The notes beneath the pieces were generated by a model. That model made no database searches, was not told where the DNA came from, and saw only the letters and a list, made by a program, of their open reading frames with translations. The position numbers and the translations under genes are program-made. This document shows positions 34,745 through 48,270 of a stretch of 64,000 bases of DNA, piece by piece (within the stretch, counting starts at the first letter, position 1; every line of letters starts with the position of its first letter). This DNA is from Equus caballus (lineage: Eukaryota > Chordata > Mammalia > Perissodactyla > Equidae): positions 51,341,622-51,405,621 of the forward strand of contig NC_091710.1 of the NCBI RefSeq assembly GCF_041296265.1, written 5' to 3'.

Positions 34745-36925
34745 AGCTGCGGTTGACTTGTATAGAGAATTCAGTCCAGAATGGTATCGTTAAGTTAACT
34801 GGACTTTGCCTCCCAGTGCTGCAAAATTTGAGAATTATACGGCAACAAGAAAAGCAGAAACAATAAAAACGATTGGTAATTACAACAGTGTTAATCTACA
34901 AAATTCCATCCATTCATAACGACCCTCCGATGAGAAATCCGACTATAAAGTGTAGGAGAAGGTGGTGCTGACTCAAAGGAAAAGTGGATCCAATGGGCTT
35001 CTTTACTTGTTCCTTACACTTAACAGATGGGAGGGCATTGACATACAGGATATTTTCTTATTTTAAGAGTATATGTTAAGTACAGATATATATGTTTTTC
35101 TAACTCTATCAACAAGCCAGAGTGAACTACAGCTTCAGTGAGCCACAACCAAGGAAAGAGGAAGAAGTGTGCCGCAAACACAAAATGTTGATCAGCGGCA
35201 GTATCCCCAAGTAATGCCCAGAGAGAAGGGGGGTCCAGAAGCTGGTCAGTAGAGGTGGTCATGCCCAGGGACCAGTGAAATAACTGGTCCGCCTTCAAAC
35301 ATCAAAAAGTAAATTAGGCCAATGTCCAATGAAGGAGGTGGTCTCAGCTCTCTCTCTCTCTTCAAAGTCATTGAGTCTACTAATTACCATAAACCCCTAC
35401 TAATTTTAGTGAAATTCCAGCAAGAAATAGTGCATTTGCAGTAATGCTAACGAACCAAGTCAATACATCATAATGATGAGACAAGGGCTCCTACACTTAC
35501 TGTCCTGAAAAAACTTAAAGAAGGCCTGATGTGTCAGAAAGGCAAGTGCCTAAATTCAAAATTTCTATAAAAGGCAGGGATTTAAGAGCACCATGATATG
35601 ACAAAAGAAACTATTTTTATTACAAAAGCAAGTCTCATCCTGATAACAACCCATCGCTCAGGTGTGAATCAACACGGAGACACACCCAGCGCCTTGTCCT
35701 GACGGAGAGTCAGCTGTTTGACGTGAAGATCTGAAAGCTCATTGAGCCTCCTCCTGGAGGGAGGAAAGATGCAGCACAGAGAGCCCGAAGAGAAGGAGGA
35801 AGACACAGAGCTCTCCTGTTGCCTAAAGTCACTTTGATGTTCCTCTGATCTAGCACCTCCACCCATGGCCTTAGGTCTACCTACATCCTGGACGTCTGTG
35901 GGTACCATCCCTACGTCAAAATGATAAGGATCCCAATAACCCCTGGGAATGGACAGCTCACCCGAGAGAGGGTGGCCGGTCTGCCAGACACTCTGCCTCA
36001 GAGCACACGACACCAGGAGTTCTTTTTGTGCCAGAAAAGCAGTAACAAATGGAAGATTGAGTTTTACGAACCTGAGTGTGAAAGACACAAAACTCAAAAA
36101 TGTGAAAGAATTTTTTGAACGACCTAAAAATCCAAAGTTTCTGCATGGAGAAAAGAAGGCAAAAGCCATAATGACGACATCTGGAAACCATTTCCAATAC
36201 TTGTGACAAAAAGCTCCTTTACTGAATTGACACAGAACTCCTACAAGTCACCCCAAATAAATACGCCAACAATTACATTTCCGAAAACAAGCAAAAAAGA
36301 AAGGACGTTTCAGAGGAAATAAACACAAATACGTCTCAGACATGAGAACACGTTGACCCTGATTCCTGAGAGAAATGCAGATCAAGAAGGCACTGGGACC
36401 CAAATTCTTCCCTCTGAGATTGGGAAAGACCAGAAAGCCTCACAGGCCATACATCAGCCTGCTTTCAGCCGCAGACACCAGGAAACCCAACAAACAATGG
36501 CTTTAGAAAAACAAATGCAGGCTTTTCCCACGTTACAACAATCTGAAAGTGGTCGGTCCAGGAGGGTGAGGTGGCTCAACTATGTTCTCAAGGACCCAGC
36601 ATCATGTGCACCTGCTCCCACGTGCAACCGACGAACTGTCTTCTTTGTGGGCAAAATACAGCTGCTGCAGGTCCAAGTGCTCCTGTCACCCAAGCAGAGA
36701 GATGGAGGAGAATAGAAAAGAATAGCTCAACAATGGATGGGAGGCAAGAAGAAAGATTTATTTTCTTATGTACAAAGGATGCCCTTCCAAGCCATGACAT
36801 TTCTTTGATCAGAACTCTCTTTAGGGGCAACTCTGAGTGGCACGAAGAGTCTAGGACATTACGTATTCACATGGCTGCCCAGATTCTAGGCGGGAAGAAA
36901 GGATGATGGAAATGGGCTAATCCCA
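34745..36925. other. Class A to class B spacer, unit 3
   Basis: Counterpart of 20058-22243. It carries the same 166-codon minus frame (35669-36169), with a few substitutions shared with unit 4. No gene called. Confidence 0.5.
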
Positions 36926-37055
36926 GGGCCTCTATAACACTCTCCACTGCGGGCAGGGAGCATCAGGGTTGCCGTATTTCTGTGAGTGCTGTTGGCACAA
37001 CCTCCCTGGAGGACAATGGAGTAACAGGTGTAAAGGTTTGAGATCTGTTCTTTAA

Positions 37056-37464
37056 CCCAGAAATTCTACCACAGGAAATTTGTCTAAAAGTTGGAGTCAC
37101 TTATGAGCCACATCATACATATATAAAGATATTCACTACACTTTTGTTCTAACTGCAAGAGTTTAGAAATAACCCAACTGTAGCAATTTTCTGTTTGATC
37201 AATAAAAAAAGTAACAATGGAGTATGACAGCAGTGGATTAGTGCAGAGTTATTAAAAGTAATGACAGAGTTCTGTATGTGCAGATATAAAATTGTTCAAG
37301 CTAAATAACGAGGTGGCTCAAGCAAACTACAGAATAATGTGTTAACGGCGGGCTTTCCTGGACAAGGCTGAGGGACGGGGCTGGGAGAGGAGAGACTGCC
37401 GTTTGTCACTCACCACTCGTCCTTTTCAATTTTGCTCCCTGTTCCTGAATTAAAATTTTTTTTA
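37056..37464 (+). mobile_element. Old L1 3'-end fragment, unit 3
   Basis: Same fragment as at 7699. Confidence 0.6.
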
Positions 37465-38223
37465 GTTACGAAAATTCAAAGATTTTGGGGTGCTGCAGGA
37501 ATATTGGTTATTTTGATATTTCTCAAGATGGAGAGATGTAGCTGCTGTACATTTAACGTGAGGGGTTTAGATCATACTGACTTCTTGAAATAAATCTCCC
37601 CTTTGGCTTTAGTCTGAACAGTCTTCACCAAGAATCCCACTGAGCTCTTCTCCCCCGAGCCTGCTAAGCCATTGTCCTCTCCACACTCAGGAGCCTACTC
37701 ACCCCAGAACCTCAAAACCCTCCTTCCTAGGTCTGTCGTGCCCCTGAATCGTGAAATCTTTTAAACCTCCACTCCCCTGGGGTCCAGTTCCTTCCAAGGG
37801 TCTAGACCTCCAGAGATAAGCAGGAACCACCTTCAGAAAAGAAGAGGCCTTTGTTCCAGGAACTTTTCAAATGAAAGCACTATGTCTTGCCTTTTGGGAA
37901 CAATAAAAAGTCCGTGTTCAAGCAGATGGGAAACAGAGAAGAGACCAGGCTCCTTATCATCGTTATCAACTTGAAACAAGTGCAGACACTAAACACACAG
38001 CCTTGTGCTTGATGGAAGCTGTTCGAACAGAAGAGCATCAGAGAGACTGGAGGGCACAGCAGCCTGGGCCCCATCCCCAGGCACATGCCCCCCTTCTCTC
38101 ACTGCGCTGAGTGTCTCTGAGCCTCCTCATCTCAGACCCAGAAATACCCGTGACTCTGCGCTCTCCACTCACTCAGGCTCCTGCTCTCCCATCCAGAGCC
38201 TGAGCTCCAGGTGACTTACAGCC

Positions 38224-39040
38224 AGGAGGACTCTCCGCCCCCTCCCCTGACCTTCCTTTCTGGGCCCTCTAGATGCAGGCTGCGCCTCTGGGAGAGAGAG
38301 CTGACCAAGTTCCTGCCCAGAACAAGCCTGGGACCGAGGTACAGGACATGACCATCTCCTTTAAGGGGGTGAAGCCTCTGCTCGAGAAGCATCAAGCGAG
38401 ACACCAGAAGGTGTGTTGTGGGGGTCTGCAGTCCATTGTGCCACAGACTAGCCACAAAGTCACTCAGAATGGAGGACATTGGACTGAGAGGCTCTTCAAG
38501 GGCTCTTTGAGCAACAAACGCTTAGAGTCCATGACACGGGCTTGTGCAACACAGCAGCTTCATCAGCAAAACTTGAAAACGCTGTTCCTAGGGCCTCAGT
38601 ATGTAGAGACCAGGCTCGAATCAGGTGTGTGGATCAGGTTGGGTGAGGAGTAGGTAGCCTGAGTTTGAGAAGCAGATTGTTGGGGGGAACAGGGAATAAG
38701 CATGGACATGATAGTCAAGGATCAGAGAAAAATTATGATCCTGCATGACCAACACACAGCCAGTAAGATTTCTCGTGAGTTACCACAGAAAGGTGAATGC
38801 TCTCCCCCCTGATGTGACTGACATTATCTGTTTGAAGTAGACACACCGCCTCTTAGTCTCTCCCTTGGAGACTGGCTCCGCCTCTCCTCCCTCCCTCCTT
38901 CGCCTGTGCCTCACCCTCCTCTTCCTTCTGCAGGCCTTCAGGGAACAGCCACCTGCACCTGCAGACGCTCTCCTGTCTGCTCTAGCAACGAGCGCCCCTC
39001 TGGGACCTGGAGAGTCAAAAAGACCCCTCACACAGCCTAA
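38224..39040 (+). pseudogene. Class B alpha-defensin pseudogene, unit 3
   Basis: Exon equivalents 38224-38395 and 38934-39040. The ancestral start codon and donor are lost as in the other copies. A substitution creates a new ATG at 38273, giving an open frame to 38653 (126 codons) that covers the prosegment and runs into intron. It lacks a signal peptide and reaches no mature-peptide exon, so I treat it as chance. Confidence 0.85.
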
Positions 39041-40272
39041 GCTGTCATCACGGAGCTTGGGGTAGGAGACGGAAAGCAGCACAAGACTCCATTAGAAACC
39101 TGGAAAAGAGGGGACTCTTTGTACCTCCCACCTTTTCTCAATTCTCTCTCCAAAATACACTTTAAGCATTAAACTCAGTGTGCTTGGATTTTTCTCCTCT
39201 CTGATTTCTTTGACCTTTTCAGATGGTTTAATTCTCTGGTTCACTTGCACAGAGAATTCTGTCCCCAAGGGTCTTCATTAAGTTAACTGGTCTTTGCATC
39301 TCAGTGCCACACACTTTGAGCATCATACCATGATAAGAAAACAGTACAAATGAAAATAATTATCAATTACAATATTTTCTCGCTATAAAATTGGATCCAT
39401 CCGTAATGATGCTCAAAAGAGGGAAGTGACTATGAAATCTACCGTAAGGTGTTGTGACTCAAGGACAGGTGGCTCCAATGGGCTACGCCGACTTGTTTCT
39501 TAAATTTACGAGCTGGGAGGGCATTGATATAGAGGAATATTGTTCTTGTTTTTGGCTGGAAGGTTATATTTAGATATATATTGTTTTCTAACTGTATCGA
39601 TAAGAGAGAGTGAATTAAAGCTTCAGTGAGCCACAACTCAGGACAAAGTAAACGCTGTGCCCAAACCCATAAAGCGCTAACCAGCATGAGTGGTCTCCAC
39701 TAATGAGCAGACAGACGAGGAGTTCAGAAGCTGGTCCAGAGAGCTGGTCATGCCCTAGGACCAGTAAAATAGCTTGTCCGCCTTTGGAGCCCAAATGGTC
39801 AATTAGGCCAACGTCCCAACAAGCAGTGGGTCTCAAACTCTAGCTCTTCAGGACATTGAGACTACTAATTGTAATAACTTCCTACTAATCTTAATAAAAT
39901 TCTAGCAACAAATAAATGTTTGTAACAATGCTAATGACCCAAGTCAATCCAGGAGAATGACGAGACAATGGCTCCTACACTTACTGTCCTGCCACAACTT
40001 AGAAAGCACCTTATGTGTCAGGAAGGCAAGTCTCTAAACACAAAGTGTCTATACAAGGTAGGGATTGAAGAGTACTACGCAAGGATAAAAGAACTCATTT
40101 TTATTCCCAAAAAGGTCTCGGCCTGATGATAAGCAGGGGCTCGGGTTGGAGTCATCCTGGAGACACAGCCAGCGCCTTTTCCCGATCAAGAGTCAGCTGT
40201 TTAACACCCAGACCTTCAGTGTTGCAAAAAATCAGATAACCGCACAAATCAGTAGTGTCTGTCTAAAGAAAA

Positions 40273-40677
40273 CGTATCAGTGAGTTTCTCCCAAGAAACA
40301 GGACTTATAGGATGTGTACACACAGAGAGATTTATTTTAAGCAATTGTGATTCTGGAGGCTGGCAGGTCTGTAATATGAGGACGGGCCATCAGGCTCGAG
40401 ACCCAGGGAAGAGTGGATGTGCAGCTCAAGCCTGAAGGCAGTGTGAGGCAGGATTCCTTCTTGCCCAGGGGAGGACGGCGTTTGTTCCATTCAGGTCATC
40501 AACGGATTGCATCAGGACCACCCACATTATGGAGGGCAGTCTGTTTTACTCACAGTCCATTGATTTAAGGATTAATCTCATCCACAAAACAATCTGCAGA
40601 AATGTCTAGATTAATGTTCGACCAAACAGCTGGACACCATGGCCTATGCAAGCTGACAGAGAAACTTAACCATCACA
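40273..40677 (-). mobile_element. Solo LTR fossil, ERVL/MLT2-like, unit 3
   Basis: Same fossil as at 10916, in the more diverged part of the unit. Confidence 0.55.
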
Positions 40678-41788
40678 CCGGACCTTCCGCTTTCCAGGGC
40701 GATCTTCGAAGCCTCCCGAGTCCAATCTTGGTCTCATGCTTCAGAGGGGCTGCAATATAACTTCTTTCCACTGGCATCTCCCTCATGTTTTCTCATATTT
40801 CAGGAGCCTGAAACCTTAAACACTTCTGTCATTTACATGTAAAGCTCATGGGATGATGGTTTTGCTTTGTTTTATTTTGATACCCATCTATAATTGTGTA
40901 ATTGATACCATCTTCGAATGCTCAGTGACGTCATTGAGTCAGGCATGGCACTGACTGCCTCACCTGGCACACCATCAGGTGGGAGAGAGACGACCGTCAT
41001 GTCTGAGAAGTGAGGAAGGGAGACTCACGACATGGTGACCAGTCTTCAGTCTCAGGTCTATTGACTCCAAAACGCATGGTCTCAAACTTTAGACACCATA
41101 CCTCCAAACTGTGGAAAATCTACTACAGAGAAAGCTGATGAAGTTGTAGCCTTGAAGGGACCTGGGAAGTAGGATCAAGGTGCTGCCGTTTCTTCTGGGC
41201 ATGATAAAAACTCACCTCAGGAGGCTTCAGGGGAGAGATATCAGCATCAGTGTTTGAAGGAGGAATCGAGAAACTCTGTTCTGGTCTCCAGATTGCAAAA
41301 CTCTGTCCCTGTGAGTACCTAGTTTAACTTCCCAGGGCTTCAGTTTCGTCATCGGAAAACCAAGAGCTTCGGTCTCAGTGGTCTCTAACAGGTCTTGTTT
41401 TTCCAAAGAATTTGGACTTCACGATTGTGGAAAAGTCTTTGGGGCCACAGGGCAGACATGGACAATATAAAAGGGACGAACCTGGCTGTGCTCCAACAGA
41501 AATTTACAGCAACAGTTGGAGGATCAGACGCGGCCCACGGGCCATATAATTACTGACCACTAGCCTGGACCTTCCTCTGTTTCAGGAGATATCAGGAAGC
41601 AGAGCAACAGGCAAGAGGGGCAAGTATGTGAATGTGTGTGGATACGGGGACGAGGAGGACAAGGGTGGTTACAGCGCGGAGCTCAGATAGACAAGGCTGT
41701 GAGGGCTCAGGTCCTACTGGCAGGCATGGCCCAGTCAGAACTTGTGCAGTCTGAGGCAATGAGCATTGCTTTAGCCCTCTCTGGACCT

Positions 41789-41805
41789 CTCGATGTGCCT
41801 ATTCT
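41789..41805. other. Empty target site of the minus-strand ERE SINE
   Basis: The 17 bp that is duplicated around the SINE in units 1, 2 and 4 occurs once here, with the same flanks and no SINE sequence or scar. This is the pre-insertion state. Confidence 0.93.
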
Positions 41806-41876
41806 ACTCAACATTTAGCTTCTCCAATTCTCCTTTCATCCACCACCCCGGGCATGTGGCTGGTGCCTCCAGGGAA

Positions 41877-42047
41877 GGTAAGTGTGACCTGCTATGCAGA
41901 AGAGGACCTGTCAGTGTCAGGCGCATCTCTTGGGGCCTGCACTCGCAGTGGTGCTCATCACTTGGCTTCTTCAATGGGCGCACCAACATTCAAGATCCGG
42001 ATCGAAGGCATGGAGGGAACAGTTGCTACCTTCTGTGCCTGTCCCTG
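41877..42047 (+). pseudogene. Possible class D defensin exon relic, unit 3
   Basis: Same sequence as at 12775. The frame is still open despite several substitutions, but those seen include residue changes and the resemblance remains weak. Confidence 0.22.
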
Positions 42048-42277
42048 AGCTCTTTTTCTCATCCCAGGTAAAGTCTTCACAACAAGCTTGTGTTTCTACT
42101 TTTTGGATGTTTGATAAGTGTATCAGTTGGAACTCATGTAAACACCAGCAACAGATTTTTCACTGAAACGCTCTTAAGCAAAATTCTGGATGAGATTCTT
42201 GGGGAATTCAAAGGGTGATGTTGGCCTCAGACACGAAGCGGTATAAATGAGCAAATGATACTGAAGGTCAGTCTGTC

Positions 42278-42300
42278 AATCTCTCTCTCTATCTATCTAT
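42278..42300. repeat. Simple repeat (TC)n/(TATC)n, unit 3
   Basis: Same repeat as at 13178 with a shorter TC run. Confidence 0.8.
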
Positions 42301-42414
42301 TCGTTACCTGTTATCTATCGATCTCTTCCGCTGCCCTGGAGATATGCATGGTCTGCTTCCTCCCCATGCACACCTTGTTTTACTGTTCCCCATTGCTCTT
42401 AACATCTTGAACTG

Positions 42415-42778
42415 TGTATGTTACATTTCTAAGACCGCCATAACAAAATACCACAGACTGGGTGGTTTAAAGAACAGAAATTTATTTCTCGCAGTTCTGG
42501 AGGGTAGAAGGCCTCTCTCTCCGGCTTGCAGACGGCCCCTTCTCACTGCGTCCTCACCTGGTCTGTCCTTTATGCTCATTCATCCATCTGTGTCCCAATT
42601 TCCTCTTCTCATAAGGGCACTAGTCCTTGTGAGGGGTGGATTAGCGCCCACTCTGATGGCCTCCTTTTAACTTAATCACCTCTGTAGAGGCCCCATCTCA
42701 AAATACAGTCACATTTGAGGTACTGGGGCTTAAGGTTTCAACATGTGAATTCCGGGGCACAAGACTCAGCCTATAGCA
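42415..42778 (-). mobile_element. Solo LTR fossil, MaLR/MLT1-like, unit 3
   Basis: Same fossil as at 13316, somewhat shorter and more diverged here. Confidence 0.6.
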
Positions 42779-44622
42779 CCGTTCTATCATTTTATCTTTT
42801 TCGTGAATCCTGTCTCTCCCTCAGACACTGCGAGGAGAGCCCTGTGGTGTGGGGATTTCTGTGTTGTTGGTTATCTGCTGTAGCCGCAGTGCTGACAACA
42901 GTGTTTGGAATACGGAAGAAACCAGAAACCATAAATAATTCTTGAGGGGTACATTATGCCTTTTTTCTCAACTAAAACAGTGAGATACCTAATGCTTAGG
43001 TTGAAGGTTAAGTTATTGTTTTGGCGTTAATTTCCCTTGTAATAGAAAACATACTCTCAAAACCACTTTACAGGGCTCAACACCAAAACTTGGGGGCTCA
43101 AAGTCATGTCATGTTTGCGACCAAACCAGGCTCCAAGGTCACTCTCAGATCTTTTTCGCTGTCTTGAATTTGAGGCTTTCTTTGCACCTGCCAGTTTGCC
43201 TTTCCACACCGTAGTCCCGGCCTGGACAGCAGCTCAGTGCCCAGCTTCCTGCAGCTCGCTGTCAGAAACCCCGACACTGACTTCCTGGGTTTCTTGCCAC
43301 CGGGTTTTCCTGAGGTCTCCGTGGCTGTGAGGAACTGGGAAGACCGCACTACTGTGTAGACCTGTAAGTCTCGCCTTTGCTAAGCCTAGTGGTACCTAGT
43401 GAGACATCAAATTCGGATGCCAGTGGTGGTCTTCATCCTCCTACCTTCAGCTGGACCCCGCACGGTTACCAGAACAATCCAAGCCCTCCTGAGGTAATGA
43501 GCAGGCAAGAAATCCCCTTGGACAATCTTACTGCAGATGCTAGTGCCATACGTGAGCATTGTCACCTTCTTTCTCAAAATTGTGAAGCTGAGTGTCAGCC
43601 CTAGAGAAAAAATGAAGCAGGTGTGTAAGTAAGGGCCCCATAAGCATTATCACCACCCCAACTAGAGTAGTCTGAAACCCCTCCCGGACACACCTCAGAT
43701 CTTGTAATGATTCATCTTCCCCTGCAAGGCTGTCACTGTTGTTCAATCTGTAAGATGCTGTACATGTGCGCATGCCCAGAGTGAGCGGAGAAGCACAGCG
43801 TGTGATGTGCATTCCTGAGCCACCTCCACATGCCTCTGGGCATCCTCCCTGCCTTCTCTGGGCTGGGGGCCTCTGCAGTGCACCTTGAAAGTGTGGGGGG
43901 TTAACCTTTCACTCCTCTCATCGGCCCTTCCTCTGAGGCCTGTCTGCCTGGGGAGAAGGGGGGAGGCTTCTTCCTTGCATGACACCATACGGGACATTCT
44001 AGCTCCCTCCAGGGCCGACAGCTGAGAATGAGCTCAGGGAGTGCTTCTTAGAAAAGGCCAGATTTCCCGGGAACATGGAAATATGATAAAAAAAACAAAG
44101 CAAAACGATGTGGGCTGTTATACTGGAGGCCAGATGGGAGAGAGGAATGAGGAGGAGCACATTGGAGAGGTTCTCGTGGTCTCATCTGTCACAGACAAGG
44201 ACGATTTCAATCTCTGAAGCTGGAGAGGCCTGCCTGGAGAAGGAGCCTTCCCACCACCTTGACTGCACTTTCTGGAGCCAGAGAACCTGCGTAAATACAG
44301 AGAGAGACAGACGCGGTGTGGACAAAGCACATCAGCTCGCATGATAATTTGTTCAGAAACAAACGTCCCCAGACCCTGAGGATTCCAGCCTTGGGAATGC
44401 TGCTGCCGCGCTCACTAGTGTCCCCGTCTTATCTGAGTATCTGACCATTTATGTCAGTTGTCAGAACGTTTAGGCGTTTCACTGTTTTCATCCTTTTCGC
44501 TCTCTGATGTCTCGTTCATTAGCAGTCAGTCATTCCTGTGCTAAGTGCAATAACAGCCAATTTTTTAAAAGGACACAAACCAAACAGACAATAAGAGAAA
44601 ACACAGCAGATAACTCATAACT

Positions 44623-44860
44623 GGTCACCAAACAGTATACATAGCGTGATGTCACTTTTATTGAAATAAAGTAAATATACAGAACAGGGTCCAAAGACTA
44701 CCCAGGAAACAACAGTTATCAGAAGGGCTGAGTTGCAGGTCGTTCTGAGAGTTCTGCTTTAGTCTCTAGTTTTGGATTTGTTTCTATATTGAGCATGAAT
44801 CGTTATGGTAACAGGAAAAAAATTAAGCAATAAAGTAGGAAAAGGAAAAATAAAAAGAAT
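44623..44860 (+). mobile_element. Old L1 3'-end fragment (tentative), unit 4
   Basis: Same fragment as at 3044. Confidence 0.35.
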
Positions 44861-46220
44861 GATCTGAAAATATTTAGAATGCATTCAATTTTTCAAAATC
44901 ACTTTGCTCAGCTCTACTGACTCTGGCAGTATGTTCATAGACTTTTCATCTGGAGAAAACAAGTTTGAAGTCAGCCATCCATCCGTAGGACTTTCTATAA
45001 AGAAACTGTACCTGCAATGTATCAGTTCCTATGATCTGTTTCCTACATGTCGTGTGGCTAGATGCGGAGGTGTCTCAGACGAGTGGAGGGAGAAATGGAT
45101 GGAAGATGAAGCAGACACAGAGAGCCAACAGGCAGGGGGTCCTCATGCCTGGGAGCCTCCTGATGGGGAGAGCACCCAGGAGGGAGAAGGGAGCCTGGTC
45201 TTCCCTGGGGAGTGAGAGGCCTCCAGCCCTGTGGGGATACAATTCTGAGGGCAGCAGGAGCAGGGGGTGATGAGCCACGGAGAAGGCTTTGTCCTAAAAT
45301 GCCATCTCTGTGTGCTGCTGGCCTAGGCGTTTGATGACCAGACCTTTGATGGCTCTCTGATCCCGCGGCTCCCCTTCAACACCACCTATGCGTCTTGACA
45401 AAGGCCCATATTGCCTTTCCTGCTCCCCATGTGCCTACGGTCACCAGCAGTAAGCGGGACCTCGCAGCATCATCTGCTCTCTGGAATAGCCTGGGACACA
45501 AAACCTTTCTCCAAAACCAGATCTATTGATGCCTTAAGATATCAGGAATTTATTTCCCTTCAGGCTCATTCGCTTGCACCATACTTTTCAGCATGGGCAG
45601 GTTCACTCCATGTTAAGGTCTAAACTCATGGCTCAGGGGAGTTCACTCCCTCTTTCCACGGATTTCCACGTTGCAGATGTGAGCACGGTGTTTGTCCTGG
45701 CCCTCAAGTTGGCAGAGGCTGGATCAGACTCAGAGTTAAGACAAGAAAAATGTTCCTTTAGGCGTTATTGTAAATGGCAGCAAGTTTGAAGTCAAAGGAC
45801 AATAGTCAATGGTGAGTTGATACAGTAAACAAAACAAGAAAGGCAAAAAGAAAGCTATTTTGTGCTAAATTATTCCACAGAAACACAGTAAAAGTCTACA
45901 ATCATTTCCCAGACTGTCGGTAGAATTTTCTAGAAATACTTTTCCCAGAAAGAAATCTAGGAAGAGGATGCTGGGCGGCAAGGTCATCGTGTAGTCTAGG
46001 CTGAGCCATGAGCGGGTCCCGTGAGTCCTTGTCCAAAGCAGACAAATGGGCTCCAAGCCATGTTCTGGTTCACAGTCAATGCTGAGATCGACCTGTTAGA
46101 CTGCGGACTGGACAGTGATTTTTGAAACCTCCCATCTCTTTCTAGATTTCCCAAGAAAGCAGGATATTTCTGGGCTGCAGAAGGATGAAACGAGGCTGAA
46201 AAGAAAGTTTTATTCGATAG

Positions 46221-46465
46221 GGGCCAGCCCTGAGGCTGAGTGGTTGGGTTCACGTTCAGCTTCTGTGGCTCAGGGCTTGGCTGGTTCGGATCCTGGATAC
46301 CTAACTAGCACTGCTCATCAAGCCATGCTGAGGCGGCGTCCGACATAGCTCAACAAGAAGGACATACTACTAGAAGATACAGCTATGTACTGGGGGGCTT
46401 TGGGGAGAAGAGGAAAAAACAAGATTGGCAACAGATGTGAGCTCAGAGCCAATCTTTGAAGAAAG
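46221..46465 (+). mobile_element. ERE-type SINE, plus strand, unit 4
   Basis: Same insertion as at 4641. Confidence 0.8.
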
Positions 46466-46915
46466 CGTTCTTCAATAAATAAGGACACTGGGTGATGAAG
46501 CACAGGGCAGAATCCTCGCAGTAAGCTTGAAACTGGAACCAAGCTTTCCCAAACGGCCCCGCCATCATCTCTACAGATGGAGAGAGAACAGGTCACAGGG
46601 ATGCAGACTGGGAGGGAATAGTGGGACCCCATATGCCAAGCTCAGGGATGTTCCATGAAGGACTGGAAGGCAGGGGGAATAGAGAAGGTATTAAACCTGC
46701 TGCTGCAGGGCCCCAGGCAGAGGAGGACTACACAGTGAAAGCTGAACTCATTGAAGCGGGTAGTTCAGTCCAAGGTCATCCAGTTCATTTGCTAATTCAC
46801 CTGGGTGTCGCAGGTGTCTTTTTAGCACTTGCTTCATCCCAAGTTCTATCTTAACTGCTAGGATGTATCATTTGATATGATCGTGTGATGGTGATCAAAT
46901 CCTAAAATGACAATA

Positions 46916-47056
46916 AGAGCATTTCTGGAGTTTGGACCACGAACCAGGCATTGCTCTAAGCATTTTGGACAGCGTTATCATTTTATCCTCACCACAACGC
47001 AATGAAGACAAAGAAACTGAGAGGCAGAAACCTGCTTTCCCAGATGCACACACACA
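46916..47056 (-). mobile_element. MIR-like fragment, unit 4
   Basis: Same fragment as at 5335. Confidence 0.5.
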
Positions 47057-47634
47057 GGACATAAAGGCCTGAGACAGATGGGGTCCCTGCCCTCAAGGCC
47101 CCTCCCTCAGCGAGCAGGGAAAGCACAGACCCAGGATGCAGGCCAGGCTAATGACCTTCCAGACATTTTCTATTAATTCTGATTCCTGACTTTGTCTCTC
47201 ACATTTAGGAAGAAGGAGTTGTCTTCTTTCCATCCTTCCTTCCATTGTGTCCGTATGTTGATTATTCTGTTGGTATATCCCTCTAGTGGGAAACGTCACA
47301 TCTTTTCAACCTATACTTAAATGAGTATTTCCCTGTGAATAGTGAGAGTTAGTCACGATCCCGGATCTCCATCTCCTCTTCTTTCTTGATCAGTTCCCAA
47401 GTCTGGCTGATTTTCTTGGGAATTCTGATTCCCAATAGCAATTCATGAGTTTTTTTTTAAATTGTCCTCCTTTGTTTGCTAACCTTTCCTTAACAAGAGC
47501 CTTAAGATAGATAGCCTTATCAAGCATTCATGGGAAATTAATAAAGGTAGACTAGTAATAAGTTCTACTGAGTCTTTGTTCATTCAACTCTGCTTCTTTG
47601 CTCTCATGTCAGCTCACTTGGGCCTTCTATTTAA

Positions 47635-47912
47635 TTGATTTGAGTGCATCCTGGAGCAATATTTTCCCAAAGGGCTTCATGCCTAGCAATTTCCTGAGTC
47701 TGGAACATCCAAAACCAGAGCATTTGTCCCTATAGATGGTATTATATATTGCCTGAGCACAGAATTCTATATTGAAGTGACGTTCTCTCAGAATTTGTGA
47801 AAATGCAATCTAGTATCCAGTGTGAGTGAGAAATCTCGTACACGTCTGATTATTGCCCTTTGTTAGCCACGCTTTTGGAAGTTTTCAACCACATCTCTTG
47901 ACGTCTGAGATG
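47635..47912 (+). mobile_element. Old L1 fragment, unit 4
   Basis: Same fragment as at 6053. Confidence 0.45.
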
Positions 47913-48074
47913 TCCTATAAGGCGTATGCACACATTTTACTGGTAAATATTCAAGCAGATGAGAAATAGGGAAGGTTATCATGTTCCTATGAGGCGTTAG
48001 TCACGACAGCTGAAAAACAAACATGGACACCAGAAAATAGAGGCATCATGGGGTGGGGGCGGGGGGAGCAACTA

Positions 48075-48192
48075 GATCAAAAGGACATCAAAGTTCCTCT
48101 GGGCCGACAAGAGGATCTTTGGCCGCCCCACCTTCACCTAGTCACACATTCAACACAACACCTTCTTTCCTCCAATCTGTCTCCTATAAATA
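48075..48192 (+). promoter_or_regulatory. Class A defensin promoter, unit 4
   Basis: TATAAATA at 48185-48192; TCF/LEF-like GATCAAAA at 48075-48082 and ATCAAAG at 48087-48093. Confidence 0.6.
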
Positions 48193-48270
48193 CAGACTGC
48201 CTCTGGGCTCCCCATTCACTCAGGCTCCTGCACTGCCATCTGGACCCTGTTCTCCAGGTGACTCACGGCC

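Larger units (their letters stand above)
29950..44340. repeat. Tandem array unit 3 (14,391 bp)
   Basis: Complete unit. It is about 290 bp shorter than unit 2, mainly because the minus-strand ERE SINE is absent. From about 38,750 onward it carries many more substitutions relative to units 1, 2 and 4 than its left half does. No extra genes are seen; the spacer 34,740-37,050 and the tail 42,780-44,340 are otherwise unclassified. Confidence 0.92.

Noticed and set aside
38273-38653. New ATG giving a 126-codon frame in the unit 3 class B pseudogene
   Set aside because: No signal peptide, and the frame continues into intron without reaching a mature-peptide exon.
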